Positions 42,188 through 52,426 of a stretch of 64,000 nt of DNA are shown piece by piece (position 1 is the stretch's first letter; every line of letters starts with the position of its first letter). The notes below the pieces were generated by a model that worked only from the letters and a program-made list of their open reading frames with translations, ran no database searches and was not told the origin of the DNA. Where the stretch lies: the NCBI GenBank assembly GCA_021772835.1, contig JAJFLE010000037.1, positions 62,001 through 126,000 of the forward strand. Direction: 5' to 3'. The position numbers and the translations under genes are program-made. The stretch comes from Mariprofundus sp. GTDB lineage: Bacteria > Pseudomonadota > Zetaproteobacteria > Mariprofundales > Mariprofundaceae.

Positions 42188-43771
42188 TTAAACCGGTCCG
42201 GCCTGCAGCACCTGTGGTGGCACTTTTGTTTCAAACTGTTCGAATGCAGACCTGAACAGCTCAGCCAGTTCTTTGGCTGTATCAACGTAGGCCTTTTGAT
42301 CATCCCATGTGGCAATCGGATCCAGCGTTTCGGGCATCATCAGGCCGAAAATCGGGTGCCGCTGGAATTTAATGTTATCCAGCTGACCGTTCAAAGCTGC
42401 CGACAACAGCGTGCGCGTCAGATCAATATCCATACGTTCACCCACACCGTAAGGGCCTCCGCTCCAGCCGGTATTAAGCAGCCAGCAGCGCACATTGCCA
42501 TCGCGGATTTTATCCCCAAGCAATTTCGCGTAAACGGATGGGTGACGCGCCATAAACGGAGCCCCGAAACATGGGCTGAAAGTAGCCTGTGGTTCGGTAA
42601 TACCCGCTTCAGTACCGGCTATTTTGGCTGTATAACCAAGCAGGAAATAATACATCGCCTGCTCAGGCGTCAATTTGGATATCGCTGGCAAAACACCAAA
42701 CGCATCTGCGGTAAGCATGATAATATTGGCCGGTTGGTCGGCCACACCGGGATAGATGGCATTCGGAATAGCCTGAATCGGATAAGCCGCACGGGTATTT
42801 TCGCTCAGGCTGGTATCATCAAAATCGATTCGGCGTGTCTGCATATCCATGGCCACATTCTCGAGTATAGATCCGAAAGACTCAGTCGCATTGTAAATCA
42901 GAGGCTCTTTCTCCCGCGAAAGATGGTCCACCTTGGCATAACAGCCACCCTCGAAGTTAAACACATTTTGTTTACTCCAACCCAGCTCATCATCACCAAT
43001 CAGTCTGCGATCAGGATCGCATGACAATGTGGTTTTTCCTGTGCCTGAAAGACCGAAGAAAATGGCCGTATCACCGTCGACACCGACATTTGCTGATGCA
43101 TGCATGGGCAGCACATCCTGATCGGGCAACAGATGGTTCATAATGGTGAAAATTGACTTTTTAATCTCGCCCGCATAAGCCGTGCCGCCAATAAGCGCAA
43201 TACGACGGCTCAGGTGCAGGATAATAAAAGCCTCGGAATTGGTGCCATCCTGGCTCGGCATGGCATGAAAATGCGGTACGTGCAGAACAGTGAATTCCGG
43301 TTCATCCGCTTCTACCTCTCGTCCGACATCAACAGGGCGTACAAACATCGTGCGTGCAAACAGTGCGTGCCAGGCATCCTGTGAAATGACCCTGATCCGC
43401 TTTTCAAAACGCGAGTCGGCCCCCACCAGACAATCTTCTACATAAAGCTGCTGCCCTTCCAAATAACGCTGCACACGTGCATACAGGGCATCGAAAGTCT
43501 CTTCTGAAATAGCGCGATTGAAATCGCCCCACCACACACGATCATGAGAAGAGACATCATCGACAATAAATTTATCTGTTGCTGCACGGCCAGTGCTATC
43601 TCCCGTACGTACGACCAGTGCACCGAGATGCCCCAGATAACCTTCACGGTTTCGGATCACATGCTCATACAGGCGTGGCGTAGGCAGATTCCAGAACACA
43701 TCTTCAAGATTCTTCAAACCCAGGTGATTCATGGAAAGCTCTTCGCTGATCTGCTTTTTATTATGTGGCAT
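42188..43771 (-). CDS. pckA: Phosphoenolpyruvate carboxykinase (ATP)
   Basis: HASANVGVDGDTAIFFGLSGTGKTTLSCDPDRRLIGDDELGWS; CWLLNTGWSGGPYGVGERM; N-terminal start may be internal Met. Confidence 0.96.
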   Translation of the reverse strand: MPHNKKQISEELSMNHLGLKNLEDVFWNLPTPRLYEHVIRNREGYLGHLGALVVRTGDSTGRAATDKFIVDDVSSHDRVWWGDFNRAISEETFDALYARVQRYLEGQQLYVEDCLVGADSRFEKRIRVISQDAWHALFARTMFVRPVDVGREVEADEPEFTVLHVPHFHAMPSQDGTNSEAFIILHLSRRIALIGGTAYAGEIKKSIFTIMNHLLPDQDVLPMHASANVGVDGDTAIFFGLSGTGKTTLSCDPDRRLIGDDELGWSKQNVFNFEGGCYAKVDHLSREKEPLIYNATESFGSILENVAMDMQTRRIDFDDTSLSENTRAAYPIQAIPNAIYPGVADQPANIIMLTADAFGVLPAISKLTPEQAMYYFLLGYTAKIAGTEAGITEPQATFSPCFGAPFMARHPSVYAKLLGDKIRDGNVRCWLLNTGWSGGPYGVGERMDIDLTRTLLSAALNGQLDNIKFQRHPIFGLMMPETLDPIATWDDQKAYVDTAKELAELFRSAFEQFETKVPPQVLQAGPV

Positions 43772-43821
43772 ATATCCCTCGATCTGTTCTTTGCAAATAT
43801 CCGTGCAATATAAAGTAGAAT

Positions 43822-44736
43822 TTATCCCTTCAGCTTCAGTGACTGGAATACCTCATCGGCATGGAAAGAGGATCGCACCAGCGGGCCCGATGCCACCATG
43901 CCAAAACCTTTTTTCTCAGCCAGGTATTTCAACTCATCAAACTCTTCCGGAGTCCAGTATTTCATCACCGGATGATGTTTGGCACTCGGCCTCAGATATT
44001 GGCCAATGGTGAGGATATCGATATTTGCTTCGCGCATATCATCAAGCACCTGCAAAACTTCATCCCGTTCCTCTCCCAAACCAAGCATAATGCCCGATTT
44101 GGTAACTACGTTTGCATCAACTTCTTTTGCCCGCTGCAACAGTCGTAAACTCGTATAATAACGTGCACCCGGCCGCACGGAACGATACAGGCGCGGAACC
44201 GTTTCCAGATTATGATTAAAAATGTCCGGTTTTGCCTGCATGATCGTTTCCAGACAACTGGCAGGTTTACGCTGGAAGTCAGGCGTGAGTATCTCGATGG
44301 TCACATCCGGCTGCCGTTTCTTAAGCTCTGTGATCACCGCAGCATAGTGGCCTGCACCACCATCTTTCAGATCATCACGATCCACCGATGTGATCACCAC
44401 ATGCTTCAGACCAATTTTGGCTACCGCAGTAGCAAGATTTACCGGTTCATGCAAATCAACCGGGTCAGGCCTGCCGGTCTCAACATCACAGAATGCACAG
44501 GTACGTGTGCATACACGGCCAAGGATCATGAACGTTGCAGAGCCCTGCTTCCAGCAGTCGCCAATATTCGGGCAGGATGCTTCTTCACAGACCGTATTCA
44601 GATTTAATTCGCGCATCATCTCGACCATCGATTTGTATTCAGGCGACATCGGCGCGCGTACTTTCAGCCATTTGGGTTTACCAATCATGGGCTCACCCTG
44701 ACCTTCAACGTGGATAGGAATCACTTTTCTACTCAT
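43822..44736 (-). CDS. lipA: Lipoyl synthase
   Basis: [38 protein letters not shown] (radical SAM); [13 protein letters not shown]. Confidence 0.97.
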   Translation of the reverse strand: MSRKVIPIHVEGQGEPMIGKPKWLKVRAPMSPEYKSMVEMMRELNLNTVCEEASCPNIGDCWKQGSATFMILGRVCTRTCAFCDVETGRPDPVDLHEPVNLATAVAKIGLKHVVITSVDRDDLKDGGAGHYAAVITELKKRQPDVTIEILTPDFQRKPASCLETIMQAKPDIFNHNLETVPRLYRSVRPGARYYTSLRLLQRAKEVDANVVTKSGIMLGLGEERDEVLQVLDDMREANIDILTIGQYLRPSAKHHPVMKYWTPEEFDELKYLAEKKGFGMVASGPLVRSSFHADEVFQSLKLKG

Positions 44737-44894
44737 GTGCCCATGCTAACGCTTTGGCACAGCACGTAAATCCACTGGTTTTTATGGATAAATCTGTCAT
44801 TTGTAAAAATTCTTGGCAGTCTTGCCATCGAGGAAAGCTCTGTTTGTTTTTCAGCTTTCCTGAATTTTAGCCTGCCGGGTACAGCAGGCATGGA

Positions 44895-45359
44895 GTGTTC
44901 ATGAGCTTTTCCTGTTTCATAAAACTATTTCTAGCAGCAACCGTCATTTCCATTCTCGGTAATTTCGCTGTTCAACTGTTGGACCTGACATCCATTCCGG
45001 GTCCCTCGCTATTTGCCAGCGGTTTAATCATCGGCACTATCTTTGGTGGCCTGCTGGTCGCCTTTTATCCAACATCTGAAAGTGTGAGCAGCAGTAAGGC
45101 TGGCGGCACCAGCAATATCTATGTTGGCAACCTGCCATTTAATGCAGGCCACGATGAAATCAAAAACCTGTTTTCACCCTTTGGTGAAGTGATTGATATC
45201 CGCATGGTCAAAGATCGCCGCAGCAAACGTTTTAAAGGTTATGCCTTTGTAGAAATGCACAGCATCCATGCAAATGCTGCAATCAACCACCTCAACGATA
45301 CCGATTATGCCGGACGCACCTTGCGCGTGAATGAAGCTAAACAGAAAGACGAAGTCTGA
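44895..45359 (+). CDS. RRM RNA-binding protein with two N-terminal TM segments
   Basis: FIKLFLAATVISILGNFAVQLL / GPSLFASGLIIGTIFGGLLVAF, then RNP2 IYVGNLPF and RNP1 KGYAFVEM. Confidence 0.85.
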   Translation: MFMSFSCFIKLFLAATVISILGNFAVQLLDLTSIPGPSLFASGLIIGTIFGGLLVAFYPTSESVSSSKAGGTSNIYVGNLPFNAGHDEIKNLFSPFGEVIDIRMVKDRRSKRFKGYAFVEMHSIHANAAINHLNDTDYAGRTLRVNEAKQKDEV

Positions 45360-45380
45360 TAAATATCAAAAAAACCAACA

Positions 45381-45412
45381 AAAAAGCGCAGTTTTCACTG
45401 CGCTTTTTTTTT
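45381..45412 (+). terminator. Rho-independent terminator
   Basis: AAAAAGCGCAGTTTTCACTGCGCTTTTTTTTT. Confidence 0.9.
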
Positions 45413-45653
45413 GTGCTTCATCGCGGATTAGCGGGAAATAGCATTTGAATAGAAGGTTATTGATCCCCCGCTAGCAGCCTGCCGAGACAAATCAGCTATC
45501 CTGCCACTTTGTGGGCGGCAAGAAAGGACAGTGAATACATTCACTTACAAGATCTATACTTGTCGTCAAATCAGTACCCATGTCGATCAATCCCGCAATT
45601 GCGCGATGAACCTTTTTTATTTACCCGATTTTAGTTTTACTGAAACGCCCTGA

Positions 45654-46715
45654 TCAAACTTCCCGGCGACTGCGCACTGCTGTTGCCAGAGTGTTCAGCA
45701 AGGCTTCGGTATCTTCCCATCCAAGGCAGGCATCGGTGATGCTGATGCCGAATGCAGGCTGCTCACCCGCCACAACATTCTGGCGACCTTCATGCAGATG
45801 CGATTCAATCATCACACCCGTGATGCAGCGATTGCCCGCAGCAATCTGGCCAGCCAGATCTTCACCCACATCAATCTGGCGTTTGAACTGTTTGCTGCTG
45901 TTAGCATGGCTGCAATCCACCATCAGGCTGCAGGAGAGCTTTGCACTCTGCAGCTCTTCCACGGCACCGGCGACACTGGCTGCATCGTAATTAGGTTCTT
46001 TTCCACCACGTAAAATGATATGACAGTCATCATTACCGGAAGTTGAGAAAATAGCGGATTTACCCTCTTTGGTCAGAGAGATGAAGACATGTGGATGTTT
46101 GGCTGCATGGATCGCATCAATAGCGATCTGGAAGCCGCCATAGGTGCCGTTCTTGAAACCCACGGGGCACGACAGTCCACTGGCCAGTTCGCGGTGTCCC
46201 TGCGATTCAGTAGTTCGTGCACCGATGGCACCCCAACTGACCAAATCAGCCACATATTGCGGCGTAATCAGGTCGAGGAACTCAGTACCAGCAGGCACGC
46301 CCATTTCGTTTACATCCAGCAGTAATTTGCGTGCAAGGCGAATGCCTTTGTTGATCTCGAATGTGCCGTCCAGATTCGGATCATTGATCAAACCCTTCCA
46401 GCCTACAGTGGTGCGCGGCTTCTCGAAATACACGCGCATGACAATCAGCAGCTCTTTACCCAGCTCTTTTCGCATGCGTTGGATATGTTTGGCATATTCA
46501 AGCGCAGCATCCGGATTATGAATAGAACACGGGCCAACAATCACCAGCAGACGATCATCTTCACCATGCAGAATATCGTGGATAGCAACGCGAGTATCAT
46601 GCGTAGTGCGCGCGGCAGTTTCGCTAATGGCATATTCTGCATGCACCTGTTCGGGCGCGGCTATTTCACTCATGCCACTGATACGAAGATCGTCAGTATT
46701 ATATTTCATCGCCAT
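45654..46715 (-). CDS. 3-deoxy-7-phosphoheptulonate synthase (class I)
   Basis: LLVIVGPCSIHNPDAALEYA; VYFEKPRTTVGWKGLINDPNLDGTFEINKGIRLAR; VDCSHANSSK. Confidence 0.95.
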   Translation of the reverse strand: MAMKYNTDDLRISGMSEIAAPEQVHAEYAISETAARTTHDTRVAIHDILHGEDDRLLVIVGPCSIHNPDAALEYAKHIQRMRKELGKELLIVMRVYFEKPRTTVGWKGLINDPNLDGTFEINKGIRLARKLLLDVNEMGVPAGTEFLDLITPQYVADLVSWGAIGARTTESQGHRELASGLSCPVGFKNGTYGGFQIAIDAIHAAKHPHVFISLTKEGKSAIFSTSGNDDCHIILRGGKEPNYDAASVAGAVEELQSAKLSCSLMVDCSHANSSKQFKRQIDVGEDLAGQIAAGNRCITGVMIESHLHEGRQNVVAGEQPAFGISITDACLGWEDTEALLNTLATAVRSRREV

Positions 46716-46872
46716 GATCTATGCCTCAACAAAACTGTGATTGCGCAAGCTGCCGCGTGCGCGCGGCGCAGTATCGCAGAAAATAAGCAAAACTGTTAGC
46801 CCCTGAGCTCTCTATCTCTATGACAAGCACAGACATTCGCCTGCATCAGCTATTGAGAATAAACATCAATAG

Positions 46873-47484
46873 GTGGATATTTGCATCATGTTCGATCACA
46901 AGGCAATCATAACTGGCGAGCTTGAGGCAGGAGAAACAGTGCTGTGGAGCGCCCAGCCCAGACAGGGAATCATTCTGTGCTCCTCCGACGCTTTGATGAT
47001 TCCATTCAGTCTTCTATGGGGTGGTTTTGCACTATCCTGGGAATATGAGGTGATCAGCAGTGATGCTCCATGGCTGATGGCTTTTTTAGGATTACCTTTT
47101 GTCGTTATCGGCCTGTATTTGATTGCTGGCCGTTTTTATTATGATGCCATGCTGCGTAAAAAAACCTTTTACGGCATCACTGAACGACGCATTATCATGT
47201 TATCGGGTATTTGGAAAAAGCAGGCGCTGTATATTTCGATTATCGACATTGAGTCTGTCACTGCAGTTAAAAACAGTAATGGTTCCGGAGAAATCATACT
47301 GGGTCCGGCAGATGATCAAGCGGCTGAAGCGATCAACAGTGCCTTTCAGAACCAGGTGCCAATCCCCGGCCAGGAAGCAACATCACCACGTCTGAATAAC
47401 TTGGTGAACGTAGACACACCGTATGCAATCATCCAAAAGCTACGCAGGCAGTTGGGATCGACAGGATCTAGCCCGGCAGATTAA
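46873..47484 (+). CDS. Membrane protein with bacterial PH-like domain
   Basis: AGETVLWSAQPRQGI; two TM segments; KTFYGITERRIIMLSGIWKKQALYISIIDIESVTAVKNSNGSGEIILG. Confidence 0.65.
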   Translation: MDICIMFDHKAIITGELEAGETVLWSAQPRQGIILCSSDALMIPFSLLWGGFALSWEYEVISSDAPWLMAFLGLPFVVIGLYLIAGRFYYDAMLRKKTFYGITERRIIMLSGIWKKQALYISIIDIESVTAVKNSNGSGEIILGPADDQAAEAINSAFQNQVPIPGQEATSPRLNNLVNVDTPYAIIQKLRRQLGSTGSSPAD

Positions 47485-48823
47485 CCGCCAGCAGCGCGAG
47501 TTCGGCTGGTTTTACCGGTACTGGGATTTTTACCTGATGGCCACTGCCCGGAGCCACGTCCATGGGCGTGCCGTAACGCGCATCGTTGATGGATTGAACC
47601 GTAAAGGTGTGATTGCCGTCCGGATTGATCAACTCAATGGAATCACCCACCGAGAATTTGTTTTTCACAATCACTTCGGCCAAACCGCTCTGCTCATCGT
47701 ATCCCACCACTTCGCCAACAAAACGCTGAGTCAGCCATTGTGAGTTGCCGGTTTCATAACTCTGGGTGCTTGATGAACGTTTGCGTGTATAGAAGCCATC
47801 GGTATAACCGCGACTGGCCAGACCATCGAGCTGGAACAGCAGCGACTCATCAAAAGCACGTCCTGCCAAAGCATCATCAATGGCCTGACGATAAACCTGT
47901 GCTGTACGCGCCACATAGTAGTGCGATTTGGTACGGCCTTCGATTTTCAGGGAATCAATACCAATGTTCACCAGGCGCTCAACATGTTCCACGGCACGCA
48001 GATCTTTCGAGTTCATGATGTAGGTGCCGTGTTCATCTTCAAATATGGGAATCTGCTCATCCGGGCGATTGGGCTCGGTCAGCGTATACACCTGATCGGC
48101 CAGTGGATGGCGCTCAACACTTCCCGTATCGGCAAACGGCTGGGCATTCATACCATCAAGTACCTGTATGGGGATAATGTCGCCGGATATATCTTCAACA
48201 GCTTTTTCCATGCCATATTCCCAGCGGCAGGCATTGGTACAGCTACCCTGATTGGCGTCACGATGATTAAAATATCCCGAAAGCAGGCAACGCCCGGAAT
48301 AGGCCATGCACAACGCACCATGCACAAACACTTCAAGCTCGATATCCGGACACCTCTGGCGAATTTCTTCAACCTCGTCCAGTGAGATTTCACGGGAGAG
48401 AATAATGCGTTTCACGCCCACCGACTGCCAGAATTTTACTGCGGCCCAATTCATTGTGTTGGCCTGCACGGAGAGGTGTACAGGCATCTCCGGCCACGTT
48501 TCGCGCACCATCATGATAAGGCCGGGATCGGCCATGATCAGCGCATCGGGTTTCATGTCGATAACCGGCTGCATATGCTCCAGATAACGTTTGAGTTTAT
48601 TGTTGTGCGGCAGCAAATTACTGGCAACAAAGAACTGTTTACCCAAAGCATGCGCTTCATCAATACCTGTTTTGAGATTTTCCAGCTGAAAATCGTTGTT
48701 GCGCACACGCAGTGAATATCGCGGCTGGCCGGCATATACGGCATCCGCACCAAAAGCGAAGGCATAACGCATATTGTGAATGGTTCCGGCCGGAGACAGC
48801 AGTTCAATGGGTCGTTTATTCAT
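47468..48823 (-). CDS. Peptidase U32 family protein (YegQ/TrhP-like)
   Basis: MNKRPIELLSPAGTIHNMRYAFAFGADAVYAGQPRYSLRVRNNDF; EVFVHGALCMAYSGRCLLSGYFNHRDANQGSCTNACRWEY. Confidence 0.93.
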   Translation of the reverse strand: MNKRPIELLSPAGTIHNMRYAFAFGADAVYAGQPRYSLRVRNNDFQLENLKTGIDEAHALGKQFFVASNLLPHNNKLKRYLEHMQPVIDMKPDALIMADPGLIMMVRETWPEMPVHLSVQANTMNWAAVKFWQSVGVKRIILSREISLDEVEEIRQRCPDIELEVFVHGALCMAYSGRCLLSGYFNHRDANQGSCTNACRWEYGMEKAVEDISGDIIPIQVLDGMNAQPFADTGSVERHPLADQVYTLTEPNRPDEQIPIFEDEHGTYIMNSKDLRAVEHVERLVNIGIDSLKIEGRTKSHYYVARTAQVYRQAIDDALAGRAFDESLLFQLDGLASRGYTDGFYTRKRSSSTQSYETGNSQWLTQRFVGEVVGYDEQSGLAEVIVKNKFSVGDSIELINPDGNHTFTVQSINDARYGTPMDVAPGSGHQVKIPVPVKPAELALLAVNLPG

Positions 48824-48877
48824 GATTAATCCTTTTATTCTTTTGGCTGAGCGACGAATCAGCCAAAAATGGTGCAC

Positions 48878-49162
48878 TTAGAACTTGAATTCACCCTCAA
48901 CATTCTCCAATGACCCGGCTGATTCGAGCACATAAACAGTGATGCCTCGCTGCTTCAGGTAATCCTGATAGGCCAGCGCATGGGCATCATATTGTCCCTG
49001 CTTGGACCCCACTGAAAAGCTCAACATGTCAGGTGGTGCCGGATCGACAAACGGATAGGCCGCAGCAAAACCCAGCATTGCCAACAGCAGGGCGGGCAAG
49101 AATGTTTTAAGTTTATCACCGATCTTAGGCTGGAACTCTATGCATGCACTGAAAAAAAGCAT
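48878..49162 (-). pseudogene. Truncated TAXI-family TRAP solute-binding-like protein
   Basis: Anchor plus first strand/helix only: PDMLSFSVGSKQGQYDAHALAYQDYLKQRGITVYVLESAGSLENVEGEFKF then stop. Confidence 0.5.
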
Positions 49163-49201
49163 CCATAGGCTTTCTTAGCGACATCTATACCGGGATCATG
49201 C

Positions 49202-49705
49202 TTAGGCGGAGAGCGATTCCCGTTTTTTTGGGTAATCGAAGTCGAATAACAGAGCTTGATTATCAATATGTTGCCACTGCTCAACAGAGACCTGCAAGGC
49301 CGCAACGCCGGAGGTGGGAATATTGTTAATATAGGTCTTGGCCAGACGATTGGTCAGCTCGGTAATGCCCGGATTGTGGGCCACCACTACCAGAGTCTGA
49401 ACATGATCAGGCGTCTGACGAATCAACTTCAACATCTCGGCTGCACTGGCAAGGTAAAGCTCATCCTTGAACTGAACTTCTTCACTGGGAAAGCCAAGTT
49501 CAGGTGCAATCAGACTGGCTGTAGCACGGGCTCTTATAGCTGGGCTGACCAGAATGGCATCAGGGACAATATCTTTGGCAGCAAGCCTGCGTCCCATCTC
49601 CGGCGCATCCAGCAAACCGCGTTCATCTAACGAGCGATCAAAATCTCTGGCACCAAGGTCATCCCAACTGGATTTTGCATGGCGAATTAAAATTAACTGT
49701 TTCAT
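49202..49705 (-). CDS. sixA: Phosphohistidine phosphatase SixA-like (histidine phosphatase family)
   Basis: MKQLILIRHAKSSWDDLGARDFDRSLDERG; VVAHNPGITEL. Confidence 0.88.
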   Translation of the reverse strand: MKQLILIRHAKSSWDDLGARDFDRSLDERGLLDAPEMGRRLAAKDIVPDAILVSPAIRARATASLIAPELGFPSEEVQFKDELYLASAAEMLKLIRQTPDHVQTLVVVAHNPGITELTNRLAKTYINNIPTSGVAALQVSVEQWQHIDNQALLFDFDYPKKRESLSA

Positions 49706-49768
49706 GTACCTCGACCTCATCACTCTTGCATATGCAAGGCCGCATACTACTGCAATCAAAAAATAATG

Positions 49769-49790
49769 TTGTCCCCCAAATGGGGGACAA
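49769..49790 (-). terminator. Strong stem-loop TTGTCCCCC-aaat-GGGGGACAA, terminator-like on minus strand
   Basis: 9-bp perfect arms just downstream of thiE stop; T-rich tract follows on minus strand (AACATTATTTTTTG). Confidence 0.55.
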
Positions 49791-49801
49791 GCCAGCATTT
49801 T

Positions 49802-50419
49802 TCAGTATTCGAATTGTGTTAATTTACGCGCCGCAATCTCCGGATCAGGGGAATCGAGAACAGCCCCGATCACGGCACAACTGCAAACGTGTAAAAATTC
49901 ACGGTTTTCGCTGCTGATACCTCCAAGAGCAATCACTGGCAACGTAGTTTGGCTGACCAACTGATGGAAAGTTTCAATGCCTAAGTGCGGTGCCCCGGGG
50001 TGGCTTAGCGTCGGGAATACCGGTGATAAAAAAACATAATCGGCACCCGCATCTTCTGCTTTTTTCAGCTCATCCAAATTATGGCACGAAGCCGAAACGG
50101 TTTTGCTGGCATCGTTTAAGTAAAGCCTGATAGCTGGAATATTACGGATATCGCCAGCAGCCACGTGCACACCATCAGCATCGACTGCCATGGCAACATC
50201 TGCCTGCGTATGAATAATCAGCTTTGCACCGTTCTGACTTGTGAGCAGACGTAATCTGGATGCAAAAGACAGCAACCTGGCCGAGTCCATGTTTTTCTCT
50301 CGCACCAGCACGGCATCAACACCACCTTTTAAAGCGGCAGCCGCAGCTTCAAAGAGCGGCTCACCCGTCAACCGGGAGCTATCTGTAACTAAGGTAAGAA
50401 CCGGAGTTTTAACCGGCAT
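49802..50419 (-). CDS. thiE: Thiamine phosphate synthase-like protein
   Basis: GVDAVLVREKNMDSARLLSFA; VHVAAGDIRNIPAIR; GADYVFLSPVFPTLSHPGAPHLGIETFHQLVSQTTLPVIALGGIS. Confidence 0.82.
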   Translation of the reverse strand: MPVKTPVLTLVTDSSRLTGEPLFEAAAAALKGGVDAVLVREKNMDSARLLSFASRLRLLTSQNGAKLIIHTQADVAMAVDADGVHVAAGDIRNIPAIRLYLNDASKTVSASCHNLDELKKAEDAGADYVFLSPVFPTLSHPGAPHLGIETFHQLVSQTTLPVIALGGISSENREFLHVCSCAVIGAVLDSPDPEIAARKLTQFEY

Positions 50420-50422
50420 GAC

Positions 50423-50833
50423 TCAAAACTCTTGCAATACCCATGTTGGTGGTGAAATACGTTTACCACCACCGGGAAGGCGCTGCTCAAACACACCATC
50501 ACCATCTTTGTCATAAAGATAATAGGCAGGCAACCCACCGGCAGGCTGCACCTTGATTTTAAAGACGCGCCCTCTGATGGCATATTCGGTGATATCCGCT
50601 CCATCCTTGCGCTGATATGCACGTACATCTACAGCTGCATTTTTATCCGGGCTGCGTAACTCCTCACGCAGATCCGGAGCCGTTTCCTGCACGCTTTCAG
50701 CGCTGTGATCTACTGACTCTGCTGCGCTCTCCATCGTTACAGGAGGCGGCAAAACAGCAGCATCTTCAGCTATAGCTTGAAAAGCCAGCAGGTTCAGACA
50801 AATGACTGGTAAGACAAATCGCATCAAATTCAT
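50423..50833 (-). CDS. DUF2782-like periplasmic protein
   Basis: Signal peptide-like MRFVLPVICLNLLAFQAIAE; ADITEYAIRGRVFKIKVQPAGGLPAYYLYDKDGDGVFEQR. Confidence 0.75.
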   Translation of the reverse strand: MNLMRFVLPVICLNLLAFQAIAEDAAVLPPPVTMESAAESVDHSAESVQETAPDLREELRSPDKNAAVDVRAYQRKDGADITEYAIRGRVFKIKVQPAGGLPAYYLYDKDGDGVFEQRLPGGGKRISPPTWVLQEF

Positions 50834-50902
50834 GCAACCAGTATAACGGGGCAATTTCATATCGACCATCATTTTCAACACCATCACTTCCGGAACCGTT
50901 GA

Positions 50903-51424
50903 TCAGACTTTGCTCCGCAGCAGGACAAGGCAAGCGCCACCGCCACTGCCCGGCTGCGGAATGGCTGCCAGAATACATCTGGCCATAGCCCCTTCACGCA
51001 GCCATTGGTAAACGGCATCTTTCAGAACCGCTCTACCCTGCGAATGCAGCCCCCTGCCATGAATAACCGTTATGGCACGGTGCTTATGAGTCACTGCCTG
51101 GAGAAACTCATGCTGCAAAAAATTCAGCGCTTCATCGCGGGTCATACCATGCAGATCCAGGGTTAATCCGGCAGCCGGGTCACCTGCAGCCAAGCGCTTT
51201 AAACGCCCCCGGGAAATCCCGTCGGCTTTTAATACCCAGGGGTCTTCAGTCGTTTGCAGCAAAATATTGAGTGATGCATACGTGTTGAGTGACGGTTTTG
51301 CACGGTTCACAGGCAATGCGACAGTTCTTTTGACGCTTTGTTTTTCAGACGGCTGTTTTTTCTGCTCATGTACGAGGGGCTGCACCTTGCTCATCGCTTC
51401 GGCAAACAGTTTATCCTCATCCAC
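50903..51424 (-). CDS. Smr domain protein
   Basis: LTLDLHGMTRDEALNFLQHEFLQAVTHKHRAITVIHGRGLHSQGRAVLKDAVYQWL. Confidence 0.93.
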   Translation of the reverse strand: MDEDKLFAEAMSKVQPLVHEQKKQPSEKQSVKRTVALPVNRAKPSLNTYASLNILLQTTEDPWVLKADGISRGRLKRLAAGDPAAGLTLDLHGMTRDEALNFLQHEFLQAVTHKHRAITVIHGRGLHSQGRAVLKDAVYQWLREGAMARCILAAIPQPGSGGGACLVLLRSKV

Positions 51425-51427
51425 GAC

Positions 51428-52426
51428 TTATTCCGCCTTCTCCGGCCGCTCCATCAGCTGCCTCAATCCCTCAGCAATGGTCAATTCTCCTGCCAGCACC
51501 AGGTGTATAGACTGCATCAAAGGTAATTCTATTTGCATGCGTGTCGCCATCTGATGCACAGCCTGAGCTGTACGCACACCCTCAACAACCTGACCGATCG
51601 ATTCTTTTGCTGCGGTAAAATCCTCACCTTGCGCAATGGCTTTGCCAAACTGTCGATTGCGAGACAAGGAGCCTGTACAGGTCAATACCAGATCTCCGAG
51701 ACCTGAGAGACCCATAAGCGTTTCAGTTCTGCCGCCACAGGCTTGAGTCAGGCGGGCAATTTCTGCAAGACCACGCGTGACAACAGCAGCGACCGAATTG
51801 TGACCCAGACCCAGTCCGTCGGCCATACCTGCTGCGATAGCAATAACATTTTTCAGCGCACCACCCATGGCCACGCCGATCACGTCATCACTAAGATAGA
51901 TACGGAAATTGGTATCATCAAAATACGAGGCGGCCTTTTCAGCCAGACTTATATTATACGCCGCCATGGTAATGGCCGTCGGCTGACCTTCTGCAACCTC
52001 TTTGGCAAAAGAAGGGCCTGAGAGCAGTGCAATGCGACTGTTATCAATATATTTGGCCAGCATCTCATCCGTACGCACCAGCGTTTCCGGGTGCAGTCCC
52101 TTGCAGGCTGCCACCACAGGGTATGAACCATCAGCCAGCAGCGGCAAATAATCATCCACGGCTATGCACGGCAGCGCATAAACACAGACATCGATATCCT
52201 GGATTGCCCTCTGCACATCAGAGCTCACTTCAATATTCCCCGGTAATGGGATGCCCGGCAGATAACGCTGATTTTCACCGGCCTCATTGATCGCAGCGAC
52301 CTGTACATCGTTGCTGGCTACCAGACGTACATTCCGGTGACCTGAGCGCGCCAGCACTAACGCCAGCGCAGTTCCCCAGGAACCGGCACCCAGAACGCAC
52401 ACTTGTTGTCTTTTAGTCATATGCAC
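51428..52426 (-). CDS. gpsA: Glycerol-3-phosphate dehydrogenase (NAD(P)+)
   Basis: VLGAGSWGTALALVLARSGH; LSGPSFAKEVAEGQPTAIT; GGALKNVIAIAAGMADGLGLGHNSVAAVVTRGLAE. Confidence 0.97.
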   Translation of the reverse strand: MHMTKRQQVCVLGAGSWGTALALVLARSGHRNVRLVASNDVQVAAINEAGENQRYLPGIPLPGNIEVSSDVQRAIQDIDVCVYALPCIAVDDYLPLLADGSYPVVAACKGLHPETLVRTDEMLAKYIDNSRIALLSGPSFAKEVAEGQPTAITMAAYNISLAEKAASYFDDTNFRIYLSDDVIGVAMGGALKNVIAIAAGMADGLGLGHNSVAAVVTRGLAEIARLTQACGGRTETLMGLSGLGDLVLTCTGSLSRNRQFGKAIAQGEDFTAAKESIGQVVEGVRTAQAVHQMATRMQIELPLMQSIHLVLAGELTIAEGLRQLMERPEKAE

